Shown: one piece after another, positions 1 through 8,250 of the stretch
Position numbering within the stretch: position 1 is the stretch's first letter
Layout of the letters: every line of letters begins with the position of its first letter
Position numbers and translations under genes: made by a program
Notes under the pieces: model-generated
Told to the model about the DNA's origin: nothing
Seen by the model: only the letters and a program-made list of their open reading frames with translations
Database searches by the model: none
DNA from: Acidimangrovimonas sediminis
GTDB taxonomy: Bacteria; Pseudomonadota; Alphaproteobacteria; Rhodobacterales; Rhodobacteraceae
Assembly: GCF_002871005.1 (NCBI RefSeq)
Contig: NZ_PHSN01000014.1
Coordinates: forward strand, 1 to 64,000
DNA: 64,000 bases
Reading direction: 5' to 3'

Positions 1-118
1 TCGAGGATGCCGATTACAACGGATGAGCCCGCCGCACGAGACAAACCGCCGGGCCGCCCCGGCTTCGTTGCTCCCGTTGACCAGTTGCACCCAAAAGGGC
101 CGGCGCGGCGATCGGGCA

Positions 119-153
119 GGCACCCGTCGCAACCACCCGGGCGCGCGGGTGCC
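119..153 (-). terminator. Possible hairpin terminator downstream of the VOC gene
   Basis: Two 8-base arms, GGCACCCG (119-126) and CGGGTGCC (146-153), are exact inverted repeats with a 19-base loop. They lie about 30 bases past the stop of the leftward VOC gene. There is no T-run, so this is at best a weak or Rho-assisted terminator. The rest of 1-181 shows no convincing gene. Confidence 0.25.
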
Positions 154-181
154 GCCGAATGTGGCCTGACGGCCCTGAGGT

Positions 182-565
182 TCAGCCGGCGCCTTGGTGG
201 ACCACTTCCACGTTGTTTCCGGCCGGGTCGATGACGAAGCCGGCATAATAGGCGTTGTGGTACTTCGGGCGCAGGCCCGGTGCGCCATTGTCCGTGCCAC
301 CCGCGGACAGCGCGGCCGCATGAAACGCCGCCACCTCTTCGCGGTCCTTGGCACAAAACGCCATGTGAATCGGGGGCGGCTCCGTCCCCTCTGCGCCGCC
401 GATGAAGAACTCGACCCAATCGCGGCCGAAACCGGCGACGCCGCCCCCGGGGCGGTCGACATGGAACTTCATCTCTATCCCCAGCGGCGCAAGTGCGGCT
501 TCGTAGAAGCGCTGCATCTCCGCAAGGCGGGTGGTCTTGAGGCTGATGTGGTCGAAGATGCTCAT
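182..565 (-). CDS. VOC family (glyoxalase/bleomycin-resistance fold) protein
   Basis: This 127-residue protein is the usual length for a single-chain vicinal-oxygen-chelate enzyme made of two beta-alpha-beta-beta-beta modules. It opens with MSIFDHISLKT. The candidate metal ligands His6, His67 (IHMAF) and Glu120 (NNVEVVH) sit where VOC proteins place theirs, and the DPAGNNVEVVH ending is typical of glyoxalase/dioxygenase-like members. The substrate cannot be deduced. It lies directly downstream of the SDR gene on the same strand, 45 bases away, so the two are probably cotranscribed. Family call is firm, function unknown. Confidence 0.85.
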   Translation of the reverse strand: MSIFDHISLKTTRLAEMQRFYEAALAPLGIEMKFHVDRPGGGVAGFGRDWVEFFIGGAEGTEPPPIHMAFCAKDREEVAAFHAAALSAGGTDNGAPGLRPKYHNAYYAGFVIDPAGNNVEVVHQGAG

Positions 566-610
566 TCCTGCTTCCTTTCGATCGTGATCATGGGGGCGTG
601 CACGCGCGCG

Positions 611-1420
611 TCAGATCGTCGGCAGCATTCCCCCGTCCAGACGCAGGTTCGCGCCCGTCATGTAGGAGGCGCGCGGGCTGGCGAGGAAGGCGACGGCATC
701 CGCGATTTCCTCCAGCGTGCCGACGCGCCCGATGGGCACCTCCGCGAAGAGCGGAAGGACGGCGGCCTCCACCTCGGCCCAAGGGGCGCCGGGCGCGACG
801 CCCCGCTGCTGTGCCACCTCGCGGAACCTGGCATCGAGCTTCTCGCTGTGGATCGTGCCGGGCGACACCGTGTTCACCGTCACCCCCTCGGCCGCGACGG
901 CCTTGGACATGGAGGCGGACATCGCCAGCATCGCCGCCTTGGCGGCGGAGTAATCCGGGTTCGCCGCCGGAGGCATCAGCCCGGCGAGGCTTGAGATATT
1001 GATGATCCGCCCCCACCCGGCACGGCGCATCTGGGGCAGCACGGCCTTTGCCACGCGCACGGCCGCCAGCACGTTGGCGTCATAGGTCGATGCCCAGGCC
1101 CCGGGTTCGGTCGTGCCCCAGTCGGAACCACCGCCGGAGCCACCCGCGTTATTGACGAGGATCTCGATCTCCCCCGCGACCGCCCGGGCCTCGGCCAGCA
1201 TCGCATCCACCTGCCTCTCGTCCGTCAGGTCCCCGGTCACCACATGCGCCGTTCCGCCGGCCTCGCGGATCTGCCTCGCCACGCCGCAGGCCAGATCCGC
1301 GTCGCGGCCATGAACGATGACGATGGCCCCTTCCCCGGCCAGCCCCCGTGCGATCCCGGCGCCGATGCCCTTGCTGCTGCCGGTCACCAGGGCAATCTTC
1401 CCGTGAAGGTATAGATCCAT
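611..1420 (-). CDS. SDR family NAD(P)-dependent oxidoreductase
   Basis: A 269-residue classical short-chain dehydrogenase/reductase. The nucleotide-binding TGSSKGIG lies at residues 13-20, followed by an NNAG motif, the catalytic Ser in NISS and the YSAAK motif (Tyr/Lys). The C-terminal YMTGANLRLDGGM is typical of FabG-like SDRs. The reading frame stays open upstream to 1837, but that stretch is antisense to the HxlR gene, so the ATG at 1420 is chosen because the Rossmann fold begins immediately after it. It is divergent from the HxlR regulator 45 bases away, the classic layout for a regulated oxidoreductase. Substrate unknown. Confidence 0.88.
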   Translation of the reverse strand: MDLYLHGKIALVTGSSKGIGAGIARGLAGEGAIVIVHGRDADLACGVARQIREAGGTAHVVTGDLTDERQVDAMLAEARAVAGEIEILVNNAGGSGGGSDWGTTEPGAWASTYDANVLAAVRVAKAVLPQMRRAGWGRIINISSLAGLMPPAANPDYSAAKAAMLAMSASMSKAVAAEGVTVNTVSPGTIHSEKLDARFREVAQQRGVAPGAPWAEVEAAVLPLFAEVPIGRVGTLEEIADAVAFLASPRASYMTGANLRLDGGMLPTI

Positions 1421-1465
1421 GATCTGGCTCCTCTTATCCTGAGCCCGTGATGTAGGAGCGCCGCT

Positions 1466-1849
1466 ATGGATGCCGCAAGAACGCACCAAAAGGTGCCTGT
1501 CCCCGAACCGGACCGAAGCGCCTGCCTCGGGCCGGATGGCGCGGTGGCGCATGTGACCCGCTGCCTGCGGATGATCAGCGGACGATGGAAGCTGCCGATC
1601 CTGTTTCGCCTCTACGCGGACGAGGTATTGCGAAGCTCCCAGCTGTTGCGCGACATCCCGGACGTCTCGCAGAAGATGCTGACCCAGCACCTGCGGGAGC
1701 TTGAGGCGGACGGGCTGATCCGGCGGACGGATTTCGGCGAAGTGCCCCCGCGGGTGGAATACCGGCTGACCGACCGTGGCGAGGCGCTGATGCCGGTGCT
1801 GCTTGCCGCACGCCAGTTCGCAGAGGACCACGGGCAAGAGGCCAAATGA
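1466..1849 (+). CDS. HxlR family winged-helix transcriptional regulator
   Basis: A 127-residue protein of the usual HxlR length. The DNA-binding wing is clear: CLRMISGRWKLPILFRL, then the recognition region SQKMLTQHLRELEADGLI and RVEYRLTDRGEAL, which is the family signature. A Cys near residue 19 (SACLG) and another in TRCLR could be the thiol/aldehyde sensing cysteines known in HypR/YodB-type members, though this is inference. It is divergent from the SDR and VOC genes, which it probably controls. Confidence 0.92.
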   Translation: MDAARTHQKVPVPEPDRSACLGPDGAVAHVTRCLRMISGRWKLPILFRLYADEVLRSSQLLRDIPDVSQKMLTQHLRELEADGLIRRTDFGEVPPRVEYRLTDRGEALMPVLLAARQFAEDHGQEAK

Positions 1850-1923
1850 CAGCGAGGGAGGCTGTCACCCCATAAGGGCGCCCTCCTCACGCCCCCCTGG
1901 AACGCCGTGGTCGGGCCCCCGGA

Positions 1924-3021
1924 TCAGCCATCGGACGCGTCCCGAGCGTAGAACCGTGCCGGCCTCATCTCTGCCAGATCCGCCACGCGTTCGCCTTGCA
2001 GGATCTCGCGCGCGACAAGCTCCGCCCAGACGGGCCCCCAGCCGATACCGCCGTGCGATACGGCCAGGTAGAGGCCCGCAAGCCAGGGCAGACCGCCGAT
2101 CACCGGGCCGCCCGTCGGCATCGCCCGAATGCCGATCCGGACGTCCGAGAGCGGAACGTCGGTGAGGGCCGGGATCGTCCGGGCGATATCGGCAAGCATC
2201 CCGGCGGCCGACGCACCGTTGAGCGCGTGGCTCCGCGTCAGGGACTCGCCCCGCCAGTGCAGCGCCAGCCCGTGATCGTAATCGGGACGCGCGAGCCATG
2301 CGGCGCCGTTGACCACTTGCCGCGGCAGCCCCTCGCGCCCGGCACCGGCATAGAGCATGACGCCCGGCGCCAGCGAGACCGGGATCGCAAGGCCCGCCAT
2401 CGCCGCGACGGCGGGTGTCGCGGCCCCCGTCGCCAGCACGACCATATCCGCCTCAAGCGTACGGCCGTCGCGCAGCTCCACCCCCGTCACCCGGTCGCCA
2501 CGGCGCGAAATCGCCGCCACCTCGCCCCGAAGGAGATGGCCCCCGAGGCTTTGGAAGTTCCGCACGAGGAGGTCGATCATCCGTGGCGCGTCGACCCAGC
2601 CCGAGCGCAGTTCCAGCGCCGCGCGCGCATCCGGGGCGGGGCGCAGTTCGGGGGCCAGTTCGGCGATCTCCGCGGCATCCAGCAGGTCGAGCGCGATCCC
2701 CGCGGCGCGGCATCCCGCGACCGCCGCATCGAACCCGGGGACGGCCTCGGCAAAGGTCAGCGTGCCCGACCAGTCCAGCCAGTCGCCGCCAAGCGCCTCG
2801 TGCAGCCGGTCGAAGCGGTCATTCACGCTCAGCCTCAGGCGCGCCTGTCCGGCGGGCTCGGGCCAGGCGACCTGCGGAAAGGTAGAGAGCCAGGAGAACG
2901 ACGCCCGCGAGGTACCCGCCCCGGGCGCCGGATCGACCAGCGTCACATCGCCTCCCTCGCAGACCAGGCGATAGGCGATATTCGCCCCGATGGCGCCCGC
3001 GCCGACGACGACGATCCTCAT
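1924..3021 (-). CDS. FAD-dependent amine/amino-acid oxidoreductase (DAO family)
   Basis: A 365-residue DAO-family flavoprotein. The N-terminus holds the FAD-binding VVGAGAIGANIAYRL, and the C-terminus holds the second FAD region (GGPVIGGLPWLAGLYLAVSHGGIGWGP). Such proteins oxidise amines or D-amino acids to imines, usually passing electrons to O2 or quinone. The start at 3021 is set by the Rossmann motif and by an ATGA overlap with the preceding FMN gene; the frame is open far upstream but is not coding there. It is the last gene of the peptide-ABC operon. Its imine product would be a RidA substrate, and ridA-like is in the same operon. Exact substrate unknown. Confidence 0.85.
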   Translation of the reverse strand: MRIVVVGAGAIGANIAYRLVCEGGDVTLVDPAPGAGTSRASFSWLSTFPQVAWPEPAGQARLRLSVNDRFDRLHEALGGDWLDWSGTLTFAEAVPGFDAAVAGCRAAGIALDLLDAAEIAELAPELRPAPDARAALELRSGWVDAPRMIDLLVRNFQSLGGHLLRGEVAAISRRGDRVTGVELRDGRTLEADMVVLATGAATPAVAAMAGLAIPVSLAPGVMLYAGAGREGLPRQVVNGAAWLARPDYDHGLALHWRGESLTRSHALNGASAAGMLADIARTIPALTDVPLSDVRIGIRAMPTGGPVIGGLPWLAGLYLAVSHGGIGWGPVWAELVAREILQGERVADLAEMRPARFYARDASDG

Positions 3022-4124
3022 GGCATCGACCGGAAGACCGCAGGCGACAGGTCCGACACGCGCGAACAGCCAAGGTGGCCCAGCGTCGTCCAGAATTCGT
3101 CGCGCAGAAGGTCGAGCGTGCGCTTGACCCCGGCCTCGCCATCCGCCGCCAGCCCCAGCGCCGCGATCCGCCCGAGGCAGACCGCGTCGGCGCCAAGCGC
3201 CAGTGCGGTCGCGATGTCGCTGCCGCGCCGGATACCGCTGTCGAAGACGATCGGCACATCGGGACCGGCCTCGTCGCGGACCTCGGCCAGCGTGGTGATC
3301 GAGGCGGGCTCGCGGTCCAGCGTGCGGCCGCCATAGTTCGAGACGTAAAGCCCGACCGCCCCGGCCTTCAGCGCGGCGCGGGCATCCACGCGGCTGTTCA
3401 CGCCCTTGACGATGCAGGGCAAGGGTGCCTCGGCGATCACCCGCGCGGCTTTGGCCCAGTCCCAGCGGGGACGGGTGAAATCCAGAAGCTCGCGCAGCAT
3501 CGCATCGTCGGATTTCCCCGGCCCGAAGTTCGAGGGCGTCCCCGCCCCGGGCATGGAGAAGCGATCCTCCATCATCCGCTCGCGCCATTGGCGGATCGGC
3601 GAGTAGGTCACGCAGATATGGCCGTAGCCCGCGGCCTTGGCGCGGTGCATCATGTCGATGACCGCCGTCTCCTCGCCGCAGAACGTCATCTGGAAGACCG
3701 CCGCCGCGGGGCTTGCCCCGGCCACCTCCTCGAGCGAATGGCCCGCCGCGACCGGCACCATCTGGGCGATCCCGGCGGCATGGGCGGCGCGCCCGACCGC
3801 CAGCATTCCGTCGGGGTGGAACAGGGTCTCGCCCCCGCCGAACGGCGCGGTGAAGGCCGGGAAGGACAAGTCGCGCCCCAGCACCCGGGTGCCTGTGTCG
3901 GGGTTCGAGATCCCGGCGAACAGCGGCGTCTCGAAGACGTAGGCATCGAAGGCCGAGACATTCGCCCGTGCTGTCACCTCGTCTCCGGTGCCGCAATGCA
4001 TGTAGTTCCAGACCTGATCGGACAGGTTCTGCCGCGCCTGCCGCCGGATCCCCACCAGCGAGGCGTATTTCTCGCGCGTGGCATAGCGGTCGTCGCGACG
4101 GACGTCTTCGCGCGCTTCGGTCAT
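3018..4124 (-). CDS. Atypical FMN-dependent alpha-hydroxyacid oxidase/dehydrogenase homologue
   Basis: A 368-residue TIM-barrel protein of the glycolate oxidase/lactate dehydrogenase family. FMN-binding elements are visible: QMTF, IVKGV (Lys), VFDSGIRRG and GADAVCLGR. Against my recollection of spinach glycolate oxidase, the catalytic base His254 of SNHGARQLD is Tyr here (SNYGGRTLD) and Tyr129 (QLY) is Thr (QMT), while Tyr24, Lys230 and Arg257 equivalents remain. Ordinary hydroxyacid oxidation is therefore doubtful and a different reaction on a related substrate is likely. It overlaps the dppF-like gene upstream and the FAD oxidoreductase gene downstream by ATGA, showing tight coupling. Confidence 0.85.
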   Translation of the reverse strand: MTEAREDVRRDDRYATREKYASLVGIRRQARQNLSDQVWNYMHCGTGDEVTARANVSAFDAYVFETPLFAGISNPDTGTRVLGRDLSFPAFTAPFGGGETLFHPDGMLAVGRAAHAAGIAQMVPVAAGHSLEEVAGASPAAAVFQMTFCGEETAVIDMMHRAKAAGYGHICVTYSPIRQWRERMMEDRFSMPGAGTPSNFGPGKSDDAMLRELLDFTRPRWDWAKAARVIAEAPLPCIVKGVNSRVDARAALKAGAVGLYVSNYGGRTLDREPASITTLAEVRDEAGPDVPIVFDSGIRRGSDIATALALGADAVCLGRIAALGLAADGEAGVKRTLDLLRDEFWTTLGHLGCSRVSDLSPAVFRSMP

Positions 4125-4999
4125 TCGGGCATCTCCCTGTCGTGCGTAACTGTGTTGGCGTCGGCCCGGGCCGCCTGGCGTGCGGCCAACCGGCTGCGGA
4201 TGGCATCGACGTCGGTCGAGGGGGTGGCCGCCAGCAATTGCCGGGTGAAGGGGTGTTCCGGCGCCGTGAACAGCGCCTCGGCCGGGCCCCGTTCCACCAC
4301 CTCGCCCGCGCGCATCACCATCACCTCATCAGAGATCCGGCGCACCACCGACAGGTCGTGACTGATGAAGACATAGGCCAGCCCCATCTCGCGCTGAAGC
4401 GCCGCCAGAAGGTTCAGCACCTGCGCCTGCACCGACAGATCCAGCGCGCTGACGGGTTCGTCGAGGATCAGGATCGCCGGATGCACCATCAATGCCCGGG
4501 CAATGGCGATGCGCTGGCGCTGCCCGCCCGAGAACATGTGCGGATAGCGCCCCGCATGGTCGCGGGTCAGGCCCACGCGTTCCAGCATGTCGCCCACCCG
4601 TTCGCGACGCGCGGCGGCCGGCAGATCGGTGTTCAGCGCAAGCTCATCCTCCAGTGCCGCCCCCACCCTCTGGCGCGGGTTGAGCGAGCCGTAGGGGTTC
4701 TGGAACACGATCCGCACCTTGCGCCGGAGCACCGCATCGGGCCGGGCGCGGGCGATGTCGACGCTTTCGCCGTCGATCTCCAGCGTGCCGTCGGTAAACG
4801 GGTCGATCAGGGTAAGGATGCGCGCCAGTGTGGACTTACCGCAACCGCTCTCGCCCACGACCGAAAGGGTCTGGCCGCGCGCCAGCGTCAGGTCCACGCC
4901 CTTGAGCGCGCGGAACGGTGGCGCGGCCCGCAGGATTCCGCCGCGGCCCGGGTAGTCGCGGACAAGGCCGCGCGCCTTCAGGACGACCGGCGCGCTCAT
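4121..4999 (-). CDS. Peptide-type ABC transporter ATP-binding protein (DppF/OppF-like)
   Basis: A 292-residue ABC ATPase. It has Walker A GESGCGKST, the signature FSGGQRQRIAIARAL, Walker B LILDEPVSALD and an H-loop (FISHDLSVV). The LTLARGQTLSVVGESG and NPYGSLNPRQRVG segments are hallmarks of the DppF/OppF group. The start at 4999 fits the protein N-terminus MSAPVVLKA and overlaps the stop of the dppD-like gene by 4 bases. It pairs with that subunit to power the peptide or peptide-like solute importer. Confidence 0.9.
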   Translation of the reverse strand: MSAPVVLKARGLVRDYPGRGGILRAAPPFRALKGVDLTLARGQTLSVVGESGCGKSTLARILTLIDPFTDGTLEIDGESVDIARARPDAVLRRKVRIVFQNPYGSLNPRQRVGAALEDELALNTDLPAAARRERVGDMLERVGLTRDHAGRYPHMFSGGQRQRIAIARALMVHPAILILDEPVSALDLSVQAQVLNLLAALQREMGLAYVFISHDLSVVRRISDEVMVMRAGEVVERGPAEALFTAPEHPFTRQLLAATPSTDVDAIRSRLAARQAARADANTVTHDREMPE

Positions 5000-5832
5000 G
5001 CCCCCTCCTCCTCGGTGAAGGCCACGCCGTCCAGGTCGCTCCCTCCACCCGCCCGCTCCGGCAGCGCGGCGAGAAGGGCCCGCGTATAGGCATCCTTCGG
5101 CGCCGCGAAGAGGCTGAGGACATCGGCCTCCTCCCGCGTCCGGCCGCGGTACTGCACCATGACGCGGTCGGCGGTTTCGGCCACCACGCCCATGTCGTGG
5201 GTGATCATGATCATCGCCATGCCGGTCCGGGCCTGAAGATCCATCAGTAGGTCGAGGATCTGTTTCTGTATGGTGACGTCCAGCGCGGTCGTCGGCTCGT
5301 CCGCGATCAGAAGGCGGGGGGCGCAGGCGATCGCCATCGCGATCATCACCCGCTGGCACTGCCCCCCGGAAAGCTGGTGCGGATAGGCGGCAAGCTTCGC
5401 CTCCGGCTCGGGCAGGCCCACGGCACGGAACAGCTCCACGATGCGGCGGCGGCGGGCGGCGCGGCCCAGCTTCTGATGGGTCTTCAGCACCTCGCCCACC
5501 TGAAGCCCCACGGTGAAGCACGGGTTGAGCGAGGCGATCGGTTCCTGGAAGATGATCGCCATTTCGCGGCCAATGAGACGCCGCCGCGCCCGGGGTGACA
5601 GCGCCAGCAGGTCGGTCCCGTCGAAGCGCATCGCGTCGGCGCGCACCGTCGCCGTGTCGGGCAGAAGCCCCATCACCGCCAGCATCGCGACCGACTTGCC
5701 CGACCCGCTCTCGCCGACGATGGCCAGCACCTCGCCCGCGTCGACATGCAGGTCGATGCCGATGGCGGCCTCGAGCGGGCCGTCCGCGGTGTCGAAGGTG
5801 ACCGAGAGGTTGCGTATCTCCAGAAGCGGCAT
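4996..5832 (-). CDS. Peptide-type ABC transporter ATP-binding protein (DppD/OppD-like)
   Basis: A 278-residue ABC ATPase. It has Walker A GESGSGKS, the signature [12 protein letters not shown] and Walker [13 protein letters not shown]. It contains the [15 protein letters not shown] segment typical of DppD/OppD. It stops soon after [13 protein letters not shown], so the cysteine-rich C-terminal segment of longer DppD proteins is missing. It lies 1 base downstream of the dppC-like permease and overlaps the dppF-like gene. Confidence 0.9.
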   Translation of the reverse strand: MPLLEIRNLSVTFDTADGPLEAAIGIDLHVDAGEVLAIVGESGSGKSVAMLAVMGLLPDTATVRADAMRFDGTDLLALSPRARRRLIGREMAIIFQEPIASLNPCFTVGLQVGEVLKTHQKLGRAARRRRIVELFRAVGLPEPEAKLAAYPHQLSGGQCQRVMIAMAIACAPRLLIADEPTTALDVTIQKQILDLLMDLQARTGMAMIMITHDMGVVAETADRVMVQYRGRTREEADVLSLFAAPKDAYTRALLAALPERAGGGSDLDGVAFTEEEGA

Positions 5833-5833
5833 G

Positions 5834-6763
5834 TCAGCTCCGTTTCAGACGGGGGTCGAGGACGTCGCGCAGCCCGTCGCCGCAGAGGTTGATCGCCAGC
5901 ACGGTGATCAGGATCGCCAGACCCGGCATGGTGACCACCCACCAGGCGGACAGGATGAACTCGCGCGCGTCGGCAAGCATCGTGCCCCATTCCGGCGTCG
6001 GCGGCTGCGCACCGAGGCCCAGGAACCCCAGCGCCGCGGCGTCGAGGATCGCGGTCGAGAACGACAGCGTGCCCTGCACGATCAGCGGCGACAGGCAATT
6101 GGGCAGGATCGTGCGCAGCATCAGCCGCGGGGTCGAGGCGCCGGCGATCCGTGCCGCGATGACGTATTCGCTGCCCTTCTCGGCCATCACGCTGGCCCGG
6201 GTGAGCCGGGCGAAATGCGGTTGCAGCACCACTGCGATGGCGATCATCGCGTTCATCAGCCCCGGCCCCAGGATGGCCACCAGCACCAGCGCCAGCAGCA
6301 GCGACGGAAAGGCCAGTACCACGTCCATCACCCGCATGATCACCGCGTCCAGCCAGCCGCCGAAATAACCCGCGATCAGGCCCAGCGTGATCCCGATGCT
6401 GAGCGCCGCCACCACGACCACAAGCCCGATCATCAGCGAGGTCCGCGCGCCCATGATCAGCCGCGAGAGGATGTCGCGGCCCAGCGGATCGGTGCCCAGA
6501 AGATAGGCCGTGCGCCCGCCCTTCTCCCATGCGGGCGGCAGCAGGAGAGCGTCGCGGAACTGCGTCACCGGGTCGTGCGGCGCGAGGAGCGGGGCGAACA
6601 GCGCCACGAGGAACAGCGCCGCCACGACGCCAAGGCCCAGCACCGCGCTGCGGTTCTGCCGGAAGCTGCGCCAGAAGGCGGCGAAGGCCGCGCGGGCGGT
6701 GCCCTCGCGGGCGCCGGGGCGTCGGGGCGTGCCGCCCAGGGCGGGGATGCGGGGATCAGGCAT
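5834..6763 (-). CDS. Peptide-type ABC transporter permease (DppC/OppC-like)
   Basis: A 309-residue inner-membrane permease. An N-terminal cytoplasmic tail and one hydrophobic helix are followed by the DppC-type periplasmic region (LLGTDPLGRDILSRLIMGAR) and five further helices. The EAA loop is seen around YVIAARIAGASTPRLML. The start MPDPRIP at 6763 is preferred: it overlaps the upstream stop by 8 bases. An ATG at 6790 would add nine residues and overlap more. Confidence 0.9.
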   Translation of the reverse strand: MPDPRIPALGGTPRRPGAREGTARAAFAAFWRSFRQNRSAVLGLGVVAALFLVALFAPLLAPHDPVTQFRDALLLPPAWEKGGRTAYLLGTDPLGRDILSRLIMGARTSLMIGLVVVVAALSIGITLGLIAGYFGGWLDAVIMRVMDVVLAFPSLLLALVLVAILGPGLMNAMIAIAVVLQPHFARLTRASVMAEKGSEYVIAARIAGASTPRLMLRTILPNCLSPLIVQGTLSFSTAILDAAALGFLGLGAQPPTPEWGTMLADAREFILSAWWVVTMPGLAILITVLAINLCGDGLRDVLDPRLKRS

Positions 6764-7763
6764 GGCGGATACGGGGGTTGATGACGGCATAGAGGATATC
6801 CACGACGAGGTTGACCAGCATCACCATGGTCGCGATCACCAGGAGGCCCGACTGCACCACCGGGTAGTCGCGGCTGGAGATCGCATCGACGATCCACTTG
6901 CCGATGCCTGGCCAGGAAAAGATCGTCTCGGTCAGGATCGCCCCGGTCATCAGGGCGCCGACCTGAAGCCCTACCACCGTGACCACCGGGATCAGCGCGT
7001 TGCGCAGTGCGTGCCGCCCCACGACCAGCCCGGGCGCCAGCCCCTTGGCCCGGGCGGTGCGCACGTAATCCTGCCCCAGCACCTCGAGCATTGCAGAGCG
7101 CGACTGCCGCGCGATCACCGCCATCGGCACCGTCGCCAGCACGATCGACGGCAGGGCCAGATGCGCCACGGCAGACCTGAAGGCGCCGGGCTCGCCCGAC
7201 AGCAGGCTGTCGATCAGCATGAAGCCGGTGGGCTGCGGAAAGTAGTACATGAGCGAGATCCGCCCCGAGACGGGCGCCCAGTGCAGAACCCCCGCGAACA
7301 GCACGATGAGCAGGAGCCCCCACCAGAAGATCGGCATCGAGTAGCCCACCAGCGCGGTCGACATCGACAGCTGGTCGAACCACGTCCCCCGCTTCACCGC
7401 CGCCAGCACGCCCAGGGGCATGCCGATCACCACCGCCAGCACCATGGCGCAGATCGACAGCTCCAGCGTGGCGGGAAAGAAGGTCAGGAAGTCGTTCAGC
7501 ACGGGCCGGTGCGTCACCAGCGACGTCCCGAGGTTGCCATGCGCCAGCTGCCCCAGATAGCCGAGGTACTGCTGCCAGAGCGGCCGGTCGAGGCCCAGCC
7601 GCGCCATCGCGGCGGCGTGTTCCTGCACGGTCATGCCCTTGTCGCCGGCCATGAGCGTCACCGGGTCGCCCGGCAGCAGGTGGATGAAACCGAAGGACAC
7701 GATGGTGATCCCGAAGAGCGTGGGGATCAGCATCGCGATCTTGCGGACGATGAAATTCAGCAT
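6756..7763 (-). CDS. Peptide-type ABC transporter permease (DppB/OppB-like)
   Basis: A 335-residue permease of the usual DppB length. The first helix is followed by the signature PGDPVTLMAGDKG and a long periplasmic segment, then helices containing the binding-protein-dependent transport motif (DYVRTARAKGLAPGLVVGRH). The end IRHA overlaps the dppC-like start. It lies 82 bases after the RidA gene in the same leftward operon. Confidence 0.9.
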   Translation of the reverse strand: MLNFIVRKIAMLIPTLFGITIVSFGFIHLLPGDPVTLMAGDKGMTVQEHAAAMARLGLDRPLWQQYLGYLGQLAHGNLGTSLVTHRPVLNDFLTFFPATLELSICAMVLAVVIGMPLGVLAAVKRGTWFDQLSMSTALVGYSMPIFWWGLLLIVLFAGVLHWAPVSGRISLMYYFPQPTGFMLIDSLLSGEPGAFRSAVAHLALPSIVLATVPMAVIARQSRSAMLEVLGQDYVRTARAKGLAPGLVVGRHALRNALIPVVTVVGLQVGALMTGAILTETIFSWPGIGKWIVDAISSRDYPVVQSGLLVIATMVMLVNLVVDILYAVINPRIRHA

Positions 7764-7845
7764 GCGGGCAAATTCGGCATTCGGGGGGGATCCGGGGCGT
7801 TGGACGGGGCCACTGGCGCGGCCCCGCGTGTTGAGGTCTGGCCGG

Positions 7846-8196
7846 TCAGTCCACCGCGGCGGTGATCACCACCTCGATCAGCCGGCGCGGATCGCCGAGA
7901 TCGGCCACCCCGATCGCCGCGCGCGATGGCAGATGCTCGGCCGGGATCCAGCCCATCCAGACCTCGTTCATCTCGGCCTTCTTCGACATGTCGGAAAGGT
8001 AGACCCGGGCATGAAGGATCCGCGTCCGATCGCTGCCGCAGGCGGCCAGCAGCGCGTCCAGCTTGTCGCAGATCTCGCGGGTCTGGCCCGCGATGTCGAG
8101 GCCGATATCGGTGGCGGCGTGCCCCGAGGCATAGAGCACGCCATTGTGGATCACCCCACCATGAAGGTGCGGGCGGGGGTTCTTGCGTTCGATCAT
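7846..8196 (-). CDS. RidA family protein (reactive imine/enamine deaminase)
   Basis: A 116-residue RidA/YjgF-type protein. It has the N-terminal NGVLYASGHAATD, the trimer-core stretch CDKLDALLAACGSDRTRILHARVYLSDM, and the C-terminal PSRAAIGVADLGDPRRLIEVVITA. The Arg in PSRAAI is in the place of the conserved ligand-binding Arg. RidA proteins hydrolyse the imines/enamines made by flavin amino-acid oxidases or PLP enzymes. Lying between two FAD oxidases and the importer, it most likely completes deamination of the imported amino compound. It is one residue block shorter than E. coli RidA but looks intact. Confidence 0.88.
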   Translation of the reverse strand: MIERKNPRPHLHGGVIHNGVLYASGHAATDIGLDIAGQTREICDKLDALLAACGSDRTRILHARVYLSDMSKKAEMNEVWMGWIPAEHLPSRAAIGVADLGDPRRLIEVVITAAVD

Positions 8197-8250
8197 CTGT
8201 CTGATTTCCTTGAGGTTCGGCGAAGTTCGGCGGAAGTCGGCACCGGGGGC

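Noticed and set aside
1421-1837. N-terminal extension of the SDR gene
   Set aside because: The frame is open but antisense to the HxlR gene, and the SDR fold begins right after the ATG at 1420.
3022-4206. Fusion of the FAD oxidoreductase with an upstream domain in the same open frame
   Set aside because: The upstream part is a shadow of the FMN enzyme gene; the Rossmann motif starts at the internal ATG at 3021.
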